Origin: Vitrella brassicaformis
Taxonomy: Eukaryota > Sar > Vitrellaceae
Reading direction: 5' to 3'
Assembly: GCA_001179505.1 (NCBI GenBank)
Contig: CDMY01000368.1
Span: forward strand, 32,109 to 96,108
Length of the DNA: 64,000 nt
Below the pieces are notes generated by a model that did not search any database, had not been told where the DNA came from, and saw nothing but the letters and a program-made list of their open reading frames with translations. The position numbers and the translations under genes are program-made. Below are positions 23,638 through 36,100 of this stretch, piece after piece. Every line of letters begins with the position of its first letter. Position 1 is the first letter of the stretch.

Positions 23638-25877
23638 TTATTCATATATGCGGGCCGACCTGAAGACTCTGAATTTGTCCTGCATTGTGTTGCGGGACGC
23701 CACAAGCACCTGCAGTGCACCCACACACATTCATCCACACACGACACCCTCACACAAGTGTATGTATGTCTTTTCCAGCCGGCCTCTTGTGTCCGTCGAT
23801 TGCATTGCCCACCCACCACTTTGCCTCCGGCATTTTTGCCCTCAATGGTGTAGGTGGCGTTGACAAAGAGAGTCCGCTGCGGACCAACTACATATGCCCA
23901 CACACACACACACACACACACACAGGAATGGATGAAGCAGCCAGCCAACCAGCCAGCCGTTGGGGCACGTCGCGTCTCGCATACCCGCCGAGAGGATGCT
24001 GCAGAGGCAGCGGGGCGACCAAAGCGGGCGACAGACGAGATGCAGATAGACAAGGAGACAGATCATTATTATAGATCCATCCCCCGTGACTAGTGACCGA
24101 CGCTCACCTTGGTCTTCCGCCGATAACGGCCCGTATTTGTGGATGGTTCTGAGCACACAGCAGAGTGGCCAGCCAATGAAGGGGCCAGGCCACACTCCAG
24201 CAGTGTACCAATACGAATCTGCGACCGAACCCCGCCCCCATGGCGTCTTTGATCTTGTTGTACAAGTGCAGCCCACCAAATCCAGCAACCAACAACTGCA
24301 GTGCACCCAGCCAACAATACATTCATCAATTGATCCATTCATCCATCCATCCACATCCATCCATGGAAGCCTGCCTGCATCATGTATGTGTCGTGTCTGT
24401 CCCTGGGTGCGTGCTCGTCCCACCTACCGTCGCAACAATCATGGCGTACATGACAAAATACTTCGGCCGCTCTCGCATGTGCGCCGAATCGTGGGAGAAG
24501 AACGCCTCTGAAACACAAATCCATACATCCATCCATCCACGAATGACGTCGGGACACCGGCAGGCACTTTGCTGCCCATCCATGCCATCCACCGTGCCGA
24601 TCAACAGGTGTCCCTACCGATGTCAGGGTGGCTGTAAGGGTGTCCGTGCAGTATGACAGTCTGGTTGTAGTCGCCCTGTGGACACAGCACCACACTCTCA
24701 AGTATCCACCTCGACGGCACACCCGACCGGTAGTCAACACCACCACCAGACCGACGAGCCACAGACACAGAACCACTCTTATGTTTGGCCTCTGATCGAT
24801 CGATCGATGGACGAAGCGCACACACACAGCCAGACACATGAGTGAGTGCCGCTGCCAAGTCGTCCATTGGTCTCACTTGTGGGTGGTTCGTCCGCAGGCT
24901 CGTCGGGCTGGCTGCTCGGCAGCTGGCAGGCAGGCACAGACAGACACGGAAGGAAGGAACACAGACAGACAGACAAACAGACAAACAGACAGACAGGCAG
25001 CCATAGGCGTGCGTGTCACGATTAGCTGCATGGGGCTGCTGCGCCCCATATGCCTTGCCTACCTTCTTGTACACCATGTTGACAAGCTTGGTAATTTTCT
25101 CCACGATAAGGTTTTTGATCTCCCAGGGGTGCTCGTAGTAGTGTATGAGAAAGGACCTTGCCGGCAAAGAGGGGTCGTCCTCAAACATGTCGTCGTCCTG
25201 GTCCTTACTGCCACTCCCGTCCTTGGTCTTGTTCTTCTTGTAGGCGCCTTTGCCGCCGCCCTCCTGCAGGGCCAGCAGGGGACTCAAACTACGCCGACGG
25301 GCACCTATCAACACCTACACGCACACACACGGGGACGGACGGACGGTGTGTCTGGTCTGTAACCGATTGGCTGAGTGACAGAGAGACCGACTGAGTGACC
25401 TGTGCAGTGCCATTTGGCCCAGTGAGTTTGACCTCTGATCGTGCGTAGAACTTCATTGAGTCGAGAGTGCACCGCCGGAAGGGCGACACTGACACAGGCG
25501 CACCCACGTGACGCTCCACCGAGCTGTCGTGCTGCACCCACCACCACAGACACACAGCACAGACAGAGAGAAAAGAATGAACGACATAAGGCGGCCCACG
25601 TGTGGTGAAGAGTATATATGTGTGTATGTGTGGGTCGCATGATGATTGTCTGTCTTGCCTTGAGCCCGTCGAGCACAGGCGTCAGGTAGGAGTGGTTCTT
25701 GTCCTGGTTGATGTATCCCTGGACCGCTGATGACACCGCAGCAGCCACTGCCACGCCCCACGCTCCTGCTATCGTGTAAGGCACGTTCTCGGGAACCCAC
25801 AATGAGCGCAACTGCAAACACACAGCCAAGCGCGGGACAACAAATGGAAGGATCTGATAGCGCAGTGTGTCATGCAT
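23638..25877 (-). CDS. Uncharacterised membrane protein with possible Coa1/Tim21-like C-terminus
   Basis: About eight exons read on the minus strand. The start MHDTLRYQILPFVVPRL leads to a hydrophobic stretch (AGAWGVAVAAAVSSAVQGYI, about 25770). A charged, Asp/Lys-rich region (about 25200) and HPWEIKNLIVEKITKLVNMVY follow. A TM helix is split over two exons (FVMYAMIVAT, then LLVAGFGGLHLYNKIKDAM, 24450-24240). The end of the protein has HPQIRAVIGG, then TLFVNATYTIEGKNAGGKV and KFRVFRSARIYE before TAA. A TM followed by a short helix, a GPP/GG-like turn and a beta-sheet 'A.Y.I.G..G.G' resembles the Coa1/Tim21 family of mitochondrial inner-membrane assembly factors, but the match is weak. The first intron starts with GC at about 25668. 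Confidence 0.5.
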
Positions 25878-26514
25878 GGGCTGACTTCTTACCATTCTGC
25901 ATCAGATCTCCGATCCTGCGCGACCTGGGTTTTCAGGGTTTCACCTGTAGGGTTCAAAAACCTAAACCCTAAACCCTTAGAACCCAAACCCTGCACCTTG
26001 AACCCTGGTGCTGGAACTCTACACTTGGGCGCATCCAGGTTCATCAATCCATTAGTGTAGGTGTGCACATGGAGCAAACATGTTGCACTGTTCTGTCCTG
26101 TGTTGCATTGTGTGTCGGTCTGAGCCAGTCGAAGAGACTGAAATAACAATCCCTAGTCAGCTCAGACAAGCTCAGATAAGAAGAGCAATCAATGTGTATA
26201 CCACACCCGCAGCCCAGTGAGATCCCTCCACTGCAGCTGCTCTCGCTCACACTTCGCAAAACCCTAAACAATGCCCTATTTTCCGAACGACAAGACTCAA
26301 GTTGATGAATGAATAGCCAAACAAAGAGGGCAGCAAAACACACAGGCGCAGGACAGAAGCTGGCTCTTTGACCGACCGACAAAACGGCATGCTGTGAATG
26401 ACGGCATGCCTGCCTCTTTTCTCTCCCGCCAGCCCAGCACTCCCTCCCAGCCCTTCCTTCCTCCAACCCCTCTTGACTTTATACACGTATGTATCATCGA
26501 TGGCCACACTCCCA
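25878..26514. other. Intergenic spacer containing telomere-like sequence
   Basis: This stretch lies upstream of the membrane-protein start and downstream of the kinase stop. The only notable content is the telomere-like block annotated separately and a further AAACCCTAAAC at about 26260. No gene is supported. Confidence 0.5.
25926..26008. repeat. Degenerate interstitial telomere-like repeats (TTTAGGG type)
   Basis: The left half is G-rich on the plus strand (GGGTTTTCAGGGTTT, TAGGGTTC). The right half is C-rich, with CCTAAACCCTAAACCCTTAG and then degenerate ACCC units. The exact units are CCCTAAA, the complement of the plant-type telomere repeat TTTAGGG. The opposite polarity of the halves resembles a head-to-head remnant. 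Confidence 0.6.
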
Positions 26515-28704
26515 TCACGGACGCACCAGGCGGCCCCCATCCTGCACCCGCCAAACCCCACCCGCGTGCTGGAAGTGTTGTTGCTGAAAGGGCAGGGGGC
26601 GAGCGTACGGCTGGTTGATGGGCGGCTGGTGGTGGTAGACAGGAAGCAGCTGGCGCACTGCGTTGATCCGAGGATGCATCGGCCGGACGGGGGGGTGAGA
26701 AGGCTGCTGGTGAGAAGGCTGAGCAGCCTTTATCTCCTTGGGTATGCCGCATACTGCACGCCGCACGCCTCGCACGATTGACCTCATCGATAGACAGCAC
26801 CCGCACGTTTCAGCCCCAGTTGCCGGCACAGTCGGCCTTGTGTGCGGCTGGCAAGGAGGGACTCGATGATGAGAGGGGGGAGCCTCACGCACGACGGTGC
26901 GTCTGATGGCCTCTACGCGCTGCTTCACATGCCGTAGACTCGGACGATGATCCGGATGCACCTGCGTGCACTCCTTCATGAGGGTCACCAGCTGGTGTGT
27001 GGCGGTGTTGGTGTCGTAGCCGGCAGGAAGGACGTCTCTGACTGGTAGCCCGTTGTTGACATCCAACATGCAGGCCCCAGTCGCGCCGAGACAGAGGAGA
27101 TAGCCCGTGAGGTAGGTCATCGTCTTCTCGGTCACCCATCCCCAAGTCTCCGAGTAGCCAGGCTGATATATGACAGCAGGGAGCAAAAGCACAATGCATC
27201 AAGACAGTCAATGAGTAAGGATTCCTTCCCATAAGGCCGGACACGTACGTATGTTGCATGGGGCGTCAGCACAAAGGGGAGGCCGGCGTCTCTGTTGTGA
27301 GCAGCCCATCTCCCCCCAGCTGCCTGCCATTCTTCCGGCGTTGGGTTGGAAGAGAGCAAAGAGCTGTTCGCACCGTGATACGCCCACCCGCCCATGGTTG
27401 GCGACTCAGGTGCCCAGGTGAAAGCCGACCAGGTGACGGGCGGCTCACCCTCACAAGGGCCAGAATCACGGACTAGACATGCCCGATCTACCGATGAAAG
27501 GGCGGGGGCGACCGAGATGATGTCCCCCACAGGATGCGTCGCTGCCGCGGCTCTGGTCCAGCCTCCTCCTGGCCCTCTCTTGATGGCCCCAGACGTGCGA
27601 AACGACACCAGACCACCCAGGTCGAACATGAACACACGCTGCCGCCCATCCCGGCCCGCTGAGGGGTTGATGAACAGGTTGTTGAGCACTCCGTCGAGGT
27701 GCAAAAAGTCGTATCCCTCGTACAGCTGCAGGTGGGCGTCAACGGCGGCTGTGAGGACGTCTAGAACCATCGCCACTCTCTCCCGTGACACTGTCTCGCC
27801 GCTGTCACGCTCATATCGATCCGTGCAGCATTGCGTCGTCCACTCCGCCAGGGGCCGATAGTCTGCGGGGATCTTCTCGAGACAGAGGAACAGCACTCGG
27901 GCGTCACTTTGCCAGCGCCACGCCCCGTCTGCCCTCGTTTGATGCACGCCGGCGGTGCCATAATGGCCGCCAACAAACAAGTCCCGTTCCGTCACACCAC
28001 AGAGTGTGCCGTCGAGGTAGAGGGATGGAACAGGCACCGACACATGCTGCCGCCTCTTGCCGTCCTCCAGCAGCCGATAAGCGGCCCCCTCATAGTACAG
28101 CATCTGCGTCGTCGCCAGCCGCTGAGGGTCCCCGACAGAGGGCGGCACACTGCCATCGGGGAGTTTGGCCCATTTCACGGCACACGGCTGGCGCTTGATG
28201 CACTCGACAGGCAGGGAACGATGACGAAAGGCAAAGGTGAGGGCCAAACCGTTTCTCACCCCTTCAGCCCCCTGGCCCCTGCCAAGCTCCTCGAACAGGT
28301 AGATCTACGCACACACAGAGAGAGAAAGAGAGAGAAACAAACAGATAAGTGAGTGATGTGCGTTTGTTTTGTATGGGAGTGCACTGCACGCCTTTGTTTG
28401 AGACCTCGTGGCAAAGCAGCCCATCGTGGAAGAGGATGCGCTCTTTGGCGTGCGAGATGCCAAATTGGGCGACGTGAGGCGGTCGGGTGGGAGGTGGTGG
28501 GGATGCCGCAGGAGGGGGGTGATGCGCAGCAGCAGCCTGGTCCTGCTGAACGAGTGGGTGTGGCACATGGCCCATGCATGTTCTCCAACCCGGTCGTGGA
28601 GTCGCAATGTGCTCCCCGCCTTCCGGTGCGCCTGCAAGTAAGGCAAGTAAGGCAAGACAGCCACAAACGAACCGAGCGATGGATGCTATGGCGTGTTGGC
28701 TCAT
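26515..28704 (-). CDS. Divergent protein kinase with signal peptide (rhoptry-kinase-like plan)
   Basis: Three exons: about 28704-28390, 28304-27249 and 27162-26515. The start gives a clear signal peptide (ARFVCGCLALLALLAGAPEG), then a His/Pro/Ala-rich spacer. The glycine loop is LGRGQGAEGV (about 28285) and the VAIK-type Lys is in QPCAVKWAKL (about 28165). The catalytic loop reads FLHLDGVLNNLFI (about 27690), with HLD for HRD, the Asp and the later Asn kept, and the usual Lys lost. The metal motif is FDLGG in place of DFG. The C-lobe ends with LMKECTQVHPDHRPSLRHV (about 26960), where the RP pair is typical. A His/Pro/Gln-rich tail finishes the protein. A secreted or endomembrane location follows from the signal peptide. 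Rhoptry kinases of apicomplexans share this plan (signal peptide, divergent loops), but orthology is not shown. Confidence 0.72.
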
Positions 28705-29047
28705 CTATCCATTTCATTCATTCATTCTCACCGCTTTGCGAGGAGAAAGATATCGATATCGTCAGTCCACCCTCCCCTCCATTCTCACCGAGGGCTCCTT
28801 CCTCTTGTAGCATGATTCGTCAACAGAGAGAGGGGAGTCTGTGAGGACAAGGAGGCTTGGTTGGTTATGTGTAACGATGAAGTTGCCACGAACGGGGTTG
28901 CTTGGATCTTGGGCGACCCTGGGCTGGCGCCAGCCGTCCGAATTGCGGGCAAGTTGGCTGAGCTCGCAGATGGAATGAAGGCGGGGCCCCCAAACTGATG
29001 TTTCACCACTGATGATTGTGCTTATGGTCTGTGTTTCGGCAGCAGTG
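28705..29047. promoter_or_regulatory. Divergent intergenic region (kinase / NUMOD3 gene)
   Basis: About 340 bp lie between the two proposed start codons, so this is probably a shared promoter. A minus-strand frame crosses it (28762-29298), but it overlaps the NUMOD3 first exon and has no recognisable domain. Confidence 0.35.
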
Positions 29048-31995
29048 ATGGAGCTGTGCATGATCACCAGGTGGCTGCTCTTGACGCTCTTCGGCTGGTC
29101 CTGGCGGGTCACAGGCAGCATCCCACGACCATTGGCCTTCATAGGTGGCGCCTCTGGAGGAGCAGCAGCTGTGCGGCGTGGATCTATCAGCGGCACACAC
29201 AAGCGGCCGCGACCATGCAGCAGAACAAGGCACGGCACTCCGCTCACCTTGACGACAGTGATGCAAGCAGGGAAGCCATCTGTTTCAGCTGTGGCCACTA
29301 AGCCGCCCAGCCGGGTTCAACCGACCAAGGAGCGTCGACTACTTAATGGCGAGGAGGCGTTATCCGCTGCCGCTCCTGCACCGGTTTCCGACTCCACGTC
29401 GCCGACCAGCGAGAGTAGCAATTATCGTCCGCCCTCATGGTTGGGTCGTCGGCACACAGCGGAGACCCGCCGGAAGATGTCTGAGGTGCACAAGAAGAGG
29501 AAACCGGTGCCATGGAACAAGGGCAAAAACCTCGACCCAGCACTCAGGGAAAAGATACGAGCTGGTACGGACGTACGTATGGATGCACAGAGGGACGGAC
29601 GGACGTAGAGAGGGCGGGAGAGAGTGGTGGGAGGCTGGCTGGCTGGCTGGGTGGGTGGGACAGACACAGCAAGCCACGTACGCACGCTTGATGAAGGGAT
29701 GTCTGTCTGTCTGTCCGTCCATCTGCTTGTGTTGTGTGTTGTATTCTGCCTTGTCTGTCTGCATTCATTCATTTATTGCAATCAGGCGTTGTGCGGCGGA
29801 ATGAGATAGAGCTTCAGAAGAAACTCAAGGTGGGTCAAGACTTGAGTTTCTTCTCAGTTTGGGTTGTCTTGAATGACTGGCATCGATGAATTAATGAATG
29901 ACTGGCTATAGAAGTTGGGTTTGAGGACACGTGAGGAGTACGACCAGTGGAGGCGACAACAGCGGGTAAGGTGACAACACCTCGACGTGACGTGCAGCCA
30001 CCCACCCTGATCTCCTAACTTCTATTAATGCCGTTCTGTGATTCATGTCTGCCTGCCGGCCCCGTGTGTGTGTGTGTGTGTGTGCAGTATTCGCCTCCCC
30101 GTACGAATCGTACGGTGTCAGCTGAGTCGCGCCAAAAGATCTCCGCAACCATGAGACGACACTGGGCCAAACCGGAATTCAGACAAAGGGTCGGTCAGCC
30201 ACCAAGACATCCACACGCAAACAAACCTGTTTGTTTCTCTCCTCATTTCCGCTGCCTTTGTTGGCATCGCATCCATCGCTCAGAATTCCGGTCGTCCTTG
30301 TTCCAACAGCACTCGCGCCAAGCTGTCTCGGATCCTCACCAATAAATGGGCACTCGACGATGACTTCAGAAACAAGGTAAGGTACCACACTCCTGCAGCA
30401 CTGCACACACTACCCTACCAGCAAACAGACACATCGGCTTAGCGGTCTGTTGTGTGTGCTGTTTGTTGGTGGGCATGGCATGTTCGTTCAGACGATCATG
30501 GCCCGTTCGCGGGCCCCCTTTCATGGCAACAAGGGCTATCGGCACCCCGAACACGTCAGGCGGAAGTAAGCAAGGAAGGACGTCAGTCAACACATCAAGA
30601 TTGACGGCCGGCCACACCAGACACACACACCTGCGCACCCATCCGTCCATCCGTCCATCAATCTCTCGTGTGTGTGTGTGTGTGTGTGTGTGTGAGTGCA
30701 GGATATCTGCGAGTTTGAAGGCCAAGTGGCAGGAGCCCGAATACCGAGAGGCCATGCAAAAGGCGGTAAGGTCGACTGACTGACTCCCAAACAGACAGAC
30801 AGACAGACACACAGACAGATGCTGTCGCTTGACTGTCTCTGTCTGTCTGTCTGTGTTGGATGTTTGGTTCATTTGTGCAGATTCAGAGTGCGCTGAGTGA
30901 CGGTGTCCGTCAGCAGATCGCCGACACGGTGCGGAAGAGGTGGCAGGACCCCCACTACAGGGACAAAATGAAAAGGGCATTCGCCGTTAGGACCACACAA
31001 CACAGACAACGAATCAGCAACTCACTCAAGTAACTAAACCACACACACACACACACTGCAGCCACTCGGCTACCCTCCCTCCCTCCTTGCTTGTTTACTC
31101 ACTTGTTCAGGGAGCGTTGGAAGGATGACGATTTCCGCAAGAGGATGGATCTGGCATACGCAGCCTACGCAAGGTGGGCAGGCAAACCGCATACAGTACA
31201 TGCCTTCCTATCTATAGATAATATAGCTTGCCGGCAACTCAGTTGGTTTCTTGCTGTGTGTGTGTGAATTCATTCGCCCTCACCGTACGTACGCTACGTG
31301 TCTGTCCCCCACCCCCAATCAGACGGGTAGGCAACACAGCACAGCACAGCACAGCATAGCCCACCCACCATCCACCACCCACCCAACGGCCATCAACCCG
31401 TCGATGGCGGGGCTGTCGGTTCGCTTCATGTGTTGACTGACGCGTGTGTGTGTGTGTGTGTGCTGTCTGTGCAGAGGACTCAGACGGGTCCGTTGAGCGA
31501 TGAGGTGCGGACCAAGATATCCGAGACACTCAAACGCAGATGGGCCGACCCTGAATTCAGAAGACAGGTGCGTATCCATCGTAACTATCGAGTGGATGGG
31601 ATATACTACACAGCACGCCTAACCTCTAACCATGCCATATATGCTGTGGTCGCATTCATTCATTCATTCATTTATCGTGTGTGTGTGTGTGTGTGTACTG
31701 CACGTCTGCCTGGTGGTCCATCCATCCATCCATGCTGCATGGATCGATCAGCGCGGCGTGTCTCAGTCTCACAGCAGGGTGGACCAGCAGCGAGTCTGGA
31801 ATGAAATATACCAGGAGATACTTCGGTAAATACGCCAGTGAGGGAGTCAGTGAGGGACAGACACGGAACCCTCCTGCCTGCCTGCCGACGGAATGAATGA
31901 ATGTATGTTTGTGTGTGTGTAGTGATTCTCCTCTGTTGGGTGAGAGCGACAAGTGGGTGGCTGGCCACGACCTCGAGGTACAGGCACTTCAGTGA
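29048..31995 (+). CDS. NUMOD3-type repeat protein, probably organelle-targeted
   Basis: About a dozen exons. The start at 29048 gives a hydrophobic N-terminus (CMITRWLLLTLFGW) and then an Arg/Ser/Ala-rich stretch, compatible with a complex-plastid leader. The first long exon ends in a NUMOD3 motif (GRRHTAETRRKMSEVHKKRK, PWNKGK). Later exons each carry one similar helix-rich unit: SAESRQKISATMRRHW (30120), TRAKLSRILTNKW (30310), RISASLKAKWQEPEYREAM (30700), VRQQIADTVRKRWQDPHYR (30905), RISNSLKERWKDDDFRKRM (31010 and 31110) and VRTKISETLKRRWADPEFR (31505). NUMOD3 units are DNA-binding modules first found in homing endonucleases. No nuclease domain is seen, so a nucleic-acid-binding role, perhaps in the plastid, is inferred. 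The end is EVQALQ then TGA. An earlier start at 29012 would need GTG-rich low complexity. Confidence 0.65.
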
Positions 31996-32666
31996 CTGAC
32001 GACGCAGGAAGGAAGGGATTTATCCCACAAACCAACGGCGGGGAGGTGAGGGGGAGAGGGGAGGGGGGAGAGGGAGGGGGGAAGGAGGCCGAGAGACAGT
32101 GAATTGCGCTCTAAGGTTGGTTGGTTGATTGAGGCCTTCAGAACGCATCCAGCTGGTAAGGAAAGGAGAGGAGAGGATCGCTCAGTATTCAGCTGGCTGC
32201 TGAAAGGGACTTGTGGCATGGTGGACGCACTGACTGAGTGGCTGAATGACTCACATGGATGGGACGGCATCAATGTGTGTGTATTCTGGATGTACGTATG
32301 CGTCGTCAGTCAGTCACCGTACATACATACACGTATACGTATGTAGGTATCTATGCATTCGTTTCACGTAGACAGACACACAGACAGACACGAGTGAGTG
32401 TATGTGATGTAACAAGTCAGACAGACAGACGACTGACTGACTGACTGGTGTCCCGTCACACACACACATTGTCAGAGGTACATAGGCAGGTCACGCACTC
32501 ACTGATTGTTTGCGATAGACAGACACACACACATACATAGTCGACCCGCCAGGCCTTCCATCCTCCCATCCACCAGTGCACTCACTCATGGCCCCGCTCC
32601 CCACCCACCGGTGGGTGACCTGACCCATCCGTCCCGTCTGTCTCACATGTCTGTCACGTCATTCAT
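31996..32666. other. Convergent intergenic region with purine tract and microsatellites
   Basis: This lies between the NUMOD3 stop and the eIF2A-GYF stop. A G/A-only run lies at about 32040-32090, and GACA and CACA microsatellites follow at 32375-32470. No coding exon is supported. Confidence 0.5.
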
Positions 32667-33095
32667 TCATCCCATTTTGGGTCTGGTATCGAACATCCTG
32701 CCGTTGGGGAACATGTGCTGCAGCTCAATGAATCGGTGGTTGCTGCTGTAGCGGACCATCAGGGAGGCCTTGAAATACCCGGCATCGTGCCACGCCTTCA
32801 TCTGCTCGGCGGTAAACTTGCCCTGCACGTTGCTCTTGGGATCCACATACCTGCAACAATACATACAATCCAGAGGGAGGCCAGGCCACATTATTGCGAT
32901 GACCGTGTCCCTCCATCCCTCCCTCCCGGGCCGCAGTGCGTGTGGTGTGGTATTGTAGCTTACTCCCAGCATCTGTCTCTGAGTGGGTCTGCCACCTCGT
33001 GTTGGTTTGCGATGGGGGGCGGCCGGGACCCCAGCAACGGCCGGAAGGAAGGGTCACTCGTCAGCGGCCCGCGGTAACTCCCACCTGACACATTT

Positions 33096-33133
<38 letters not shown>

Positions 33134-36100
33134 GATGGCCATGCCGATGGTACCACTGTCGAACCCGCCGCTGGCCATCGGCTGGGGGGCGTATGGCCGG
33201 GCCCTCTGCTGCTGCTGCTGCTGCTGCATGGTGGTGTGTTGGTCCTGCTGTTGGATGGGAGGCTGCTGTTGGATGGGAGGCTGGGCTTGCTGCTGCCGAT
33301 ATGTGGCGGTCGGGGCGAACTGAGAGGGCATCTGGCCACCGATACCAGCTTGTGGCAGCTGTTGCTGCTGCTGCTGCTGCTGTGGTGTAGGTAGTCCCTG
33401 CTGCCTGCCGGGTGGCTGGTGCTGTGTGAAGGGGGAGGGCTGCGGGGGGCGGGGGGCGGAGCTTGACAAGGCAGACAAGACACCATTCCAGTCGTCAGGG
33501 CCGCCTCGCTGATGCTGCTGCTGCTGCTGCTGGTGGAGTGGCTGCTGGACCTGCCGGACGTCCTGCATGGCCCTGTTGGATGGCTGCAGGGGGGCCGGTG
33601 CCTGTCCACCGGGGGAAGGATAGTTGGGACGCTGCTGCCGTATCATTTCTTGCTGCTGCTCTTGGGGGGTCTTGGTGGTGGGCGGGAAGGGGGCCTGTCC
33701 GAAGAGCTGATGGCCCGGTCGCATGGCGGCAGCAGCGGCGGCACTGGGGTCTTGGGTAGATGGTGTGAATAGAGTCCTGTGTGGGTCGGGTGAGGGTATG
33801 TTGTCACCACCTGCCCCTGCCATGGGAAGGAACCCCGGACCCTCACTCCCGCCAACACCACCCTTGGGCAGTCGACCTACAGGGGAAGGGGGCTGCTGCT
33901 GCTGCTGCTGTTGGCGCTGCTGCTGCTGAGTGGTGTCCGACGGCATAACCGGCCGTCCAATGGGCTGCTGCAGGGTACCAGTGGTGCGAAGGTCCGGCTG
34001 GCCGTACGCCGGGGCCGGGGGCGCACGCCACGAGCCGATGGGACCAATCGAACTGACACCACCTGACACGTCCATCCCATATGGCCATGGCACACAACAC
34101 AACACAACGCAAATAAAGACCAACAGTGAGTGACAAGTGACATCGACATGACATCAATCATATCTGAAGATGTATGGGGTGGGATGCATGTGGCTTTGCT
34201 GACCGACCGACCTTGTGCCACCTGCCCAGTGCCACTGGGCATGTGTGGTTTGTCGTGTCTGTCTTGCCCCGCAGGTGGGCTGTCGGCTGGGGCGTCGGGC
34301 GGTAGTTTGCCCTTGTTGATGTTGGCCAGCCAGCTGATCAGATTCTCACCCTTGGACCTGCTCGGCGGTGGCTGCTGCTGCTGCTGCTGCTGGTCCACTG
34401 GCGGCGGCTGTGGTGCATTAGCAGGTGGGGGCGGTACGGTGTCAGGTGGGCCTATGGGTCTTGGAGGGGCGCCCCCCGAGGCAGCCAGCAGGCCATTGAC
34501 TCTGCCGGGTGGCAGGGGCTGGGGGGCGGTCTGGGGGTGGGCAGATTGGGATGCGGACGTCGACAGATAGTTGAGGGCATTCCTCAACAGATTCACGCGG
34601 CCCTCGCCACGCCCGTCACCCACAGCCCCGGCAGCAGCGGCCGCCGGTGGCTTCTGGTTGCTCAATGCTGCCTCACTCGGGGATGAAATGGGGGGCGCCT
34701 GTGCGTCGGGGCCGCCAGCAGCAGCGTCCACCTGCTGCTGCTGCTGTGATGGGCCTGGAGGGGTGGGGCGACTCTCGGGTGGTGGTGGTGGCTTGGCTTG
34801 TTGCTGGGCTGCTGTGTCGACGGTTGCCTTGGGCTTGGTGGGCTGACCACCCTCGGTGGGTGGGTGTTGAGGGGCAGGCGGGACTGCCTTGGGGGCAGCT
34901 GCCTCCGGGGTGGGAGCTCTCTTGACCGCTGGGGGGCCGCCCGACAATCGTGTTGTCACGTCAGATCTCTCAACATCTGCAGAGGTCATCGCATCCAAGG
35001 AAGGAAACCAGACAGACAGACAGACGGATGGATGGATGGATGGATGGATGGAGGTTTCCTCTTGAGATGTTTTGGTGCGTACGTACCTTTGTCCTTGTCC
35101 TTGACTTTGTCTGGGGCGGAAGTGTCTCTGCCAGCGTCCTCCTTGTCGCCCTCTCTGCGGTCCTTGACCTTGACATCCTCGACCTTGGTCGGCTGTGCCT
35201 CGGATGGCTCCCCGCCGGCCTCTGGTGGCTGCTCCTTGTCCTTGTCGCGCTGCTGAGCCTCCTTGTCACGCGCCCCTGCATGCATCAATCACATCAGGCA
35301 GGGCAGGCAACAAGCGAAACAAACACCACACCCACACAAACATGGTGCTGTGACTGCGGTGGGTTGGGGGGTGAGGGTCTCTTCTCTGGTGGGTGGGTGG
35401 GTGGGTGGGTGGGTGGGCGTGTGAGTGGTGTGTGTATGTAATGTAGCGTGTGTGTGTCTTTGTTGTCTTGTGCGGCCGCACCTACCAGCAGCAGCGGCTC
35501 GTCGTGCCCCCGGAGGTCGGTACACTCCAGGCTTGGATGTCGTGTCGTCCTCCAAATTCAGATTCGGCTTCTCGGGGGGACTGCAGTGCAGTGCACGCAA
35601 CACAAGACGGACAGACGTACAGGAGAGGAGACATACATACATACAGCAGACATGGCCCGTCCGGGCGGGATGGAAGCGTTGGTTGCCTTTTGCCTGACTG
35701 ACCTGTATACGCCTTCCACTTCAGGTCTCCAAGCGACCTCAAACACCTCCGAAAACTGCTGACTCGCCAACACCTTACCTGGACGGACAGCACACATAGC
35801 AATGAACGAACAGGCAGCCGAAGCACACGCGCGTCGGCAATGAGTGCAGTGCATGCCGTGCGGTGAGAAGAGGTGGGCCTGGCCTGTTGTCCCCCCCAGC
35901 TACCCAGAGGCAGGCCCACCTTCACAGTTCCAAATGGTGAATCCGTTGTCGACTCTTCGTCTGGGTGCGAGGACGGCCGTGAGAAAGTGCCGGCCGTCAG
36001 GAGCCCAGTCACACGATACAGTGCACGCGGCCTTGGACGAACATATCTTGCGCATCGTACGAGCCGCCGCATCGCGATACCAGAAGTCCATCTCACCTGT

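Noticed and set aside
28762-29298. Minus-strand frame of about 178 codons between the kinase and the NUMOD3 gene
   Set aside because: It overlaps the NUMOD3 first exon on the other strand, has no recognisable domain and is not needed by the kinase, which has its own signal peptide at 28704.
33095-33390. Poly-Leu/poly-Ala open frames on the plus strand opposite the GYF gene
   Set aside because: They are antisense readings of the CAG repeats. The minus strand has a domain end and phase-keeping introns.
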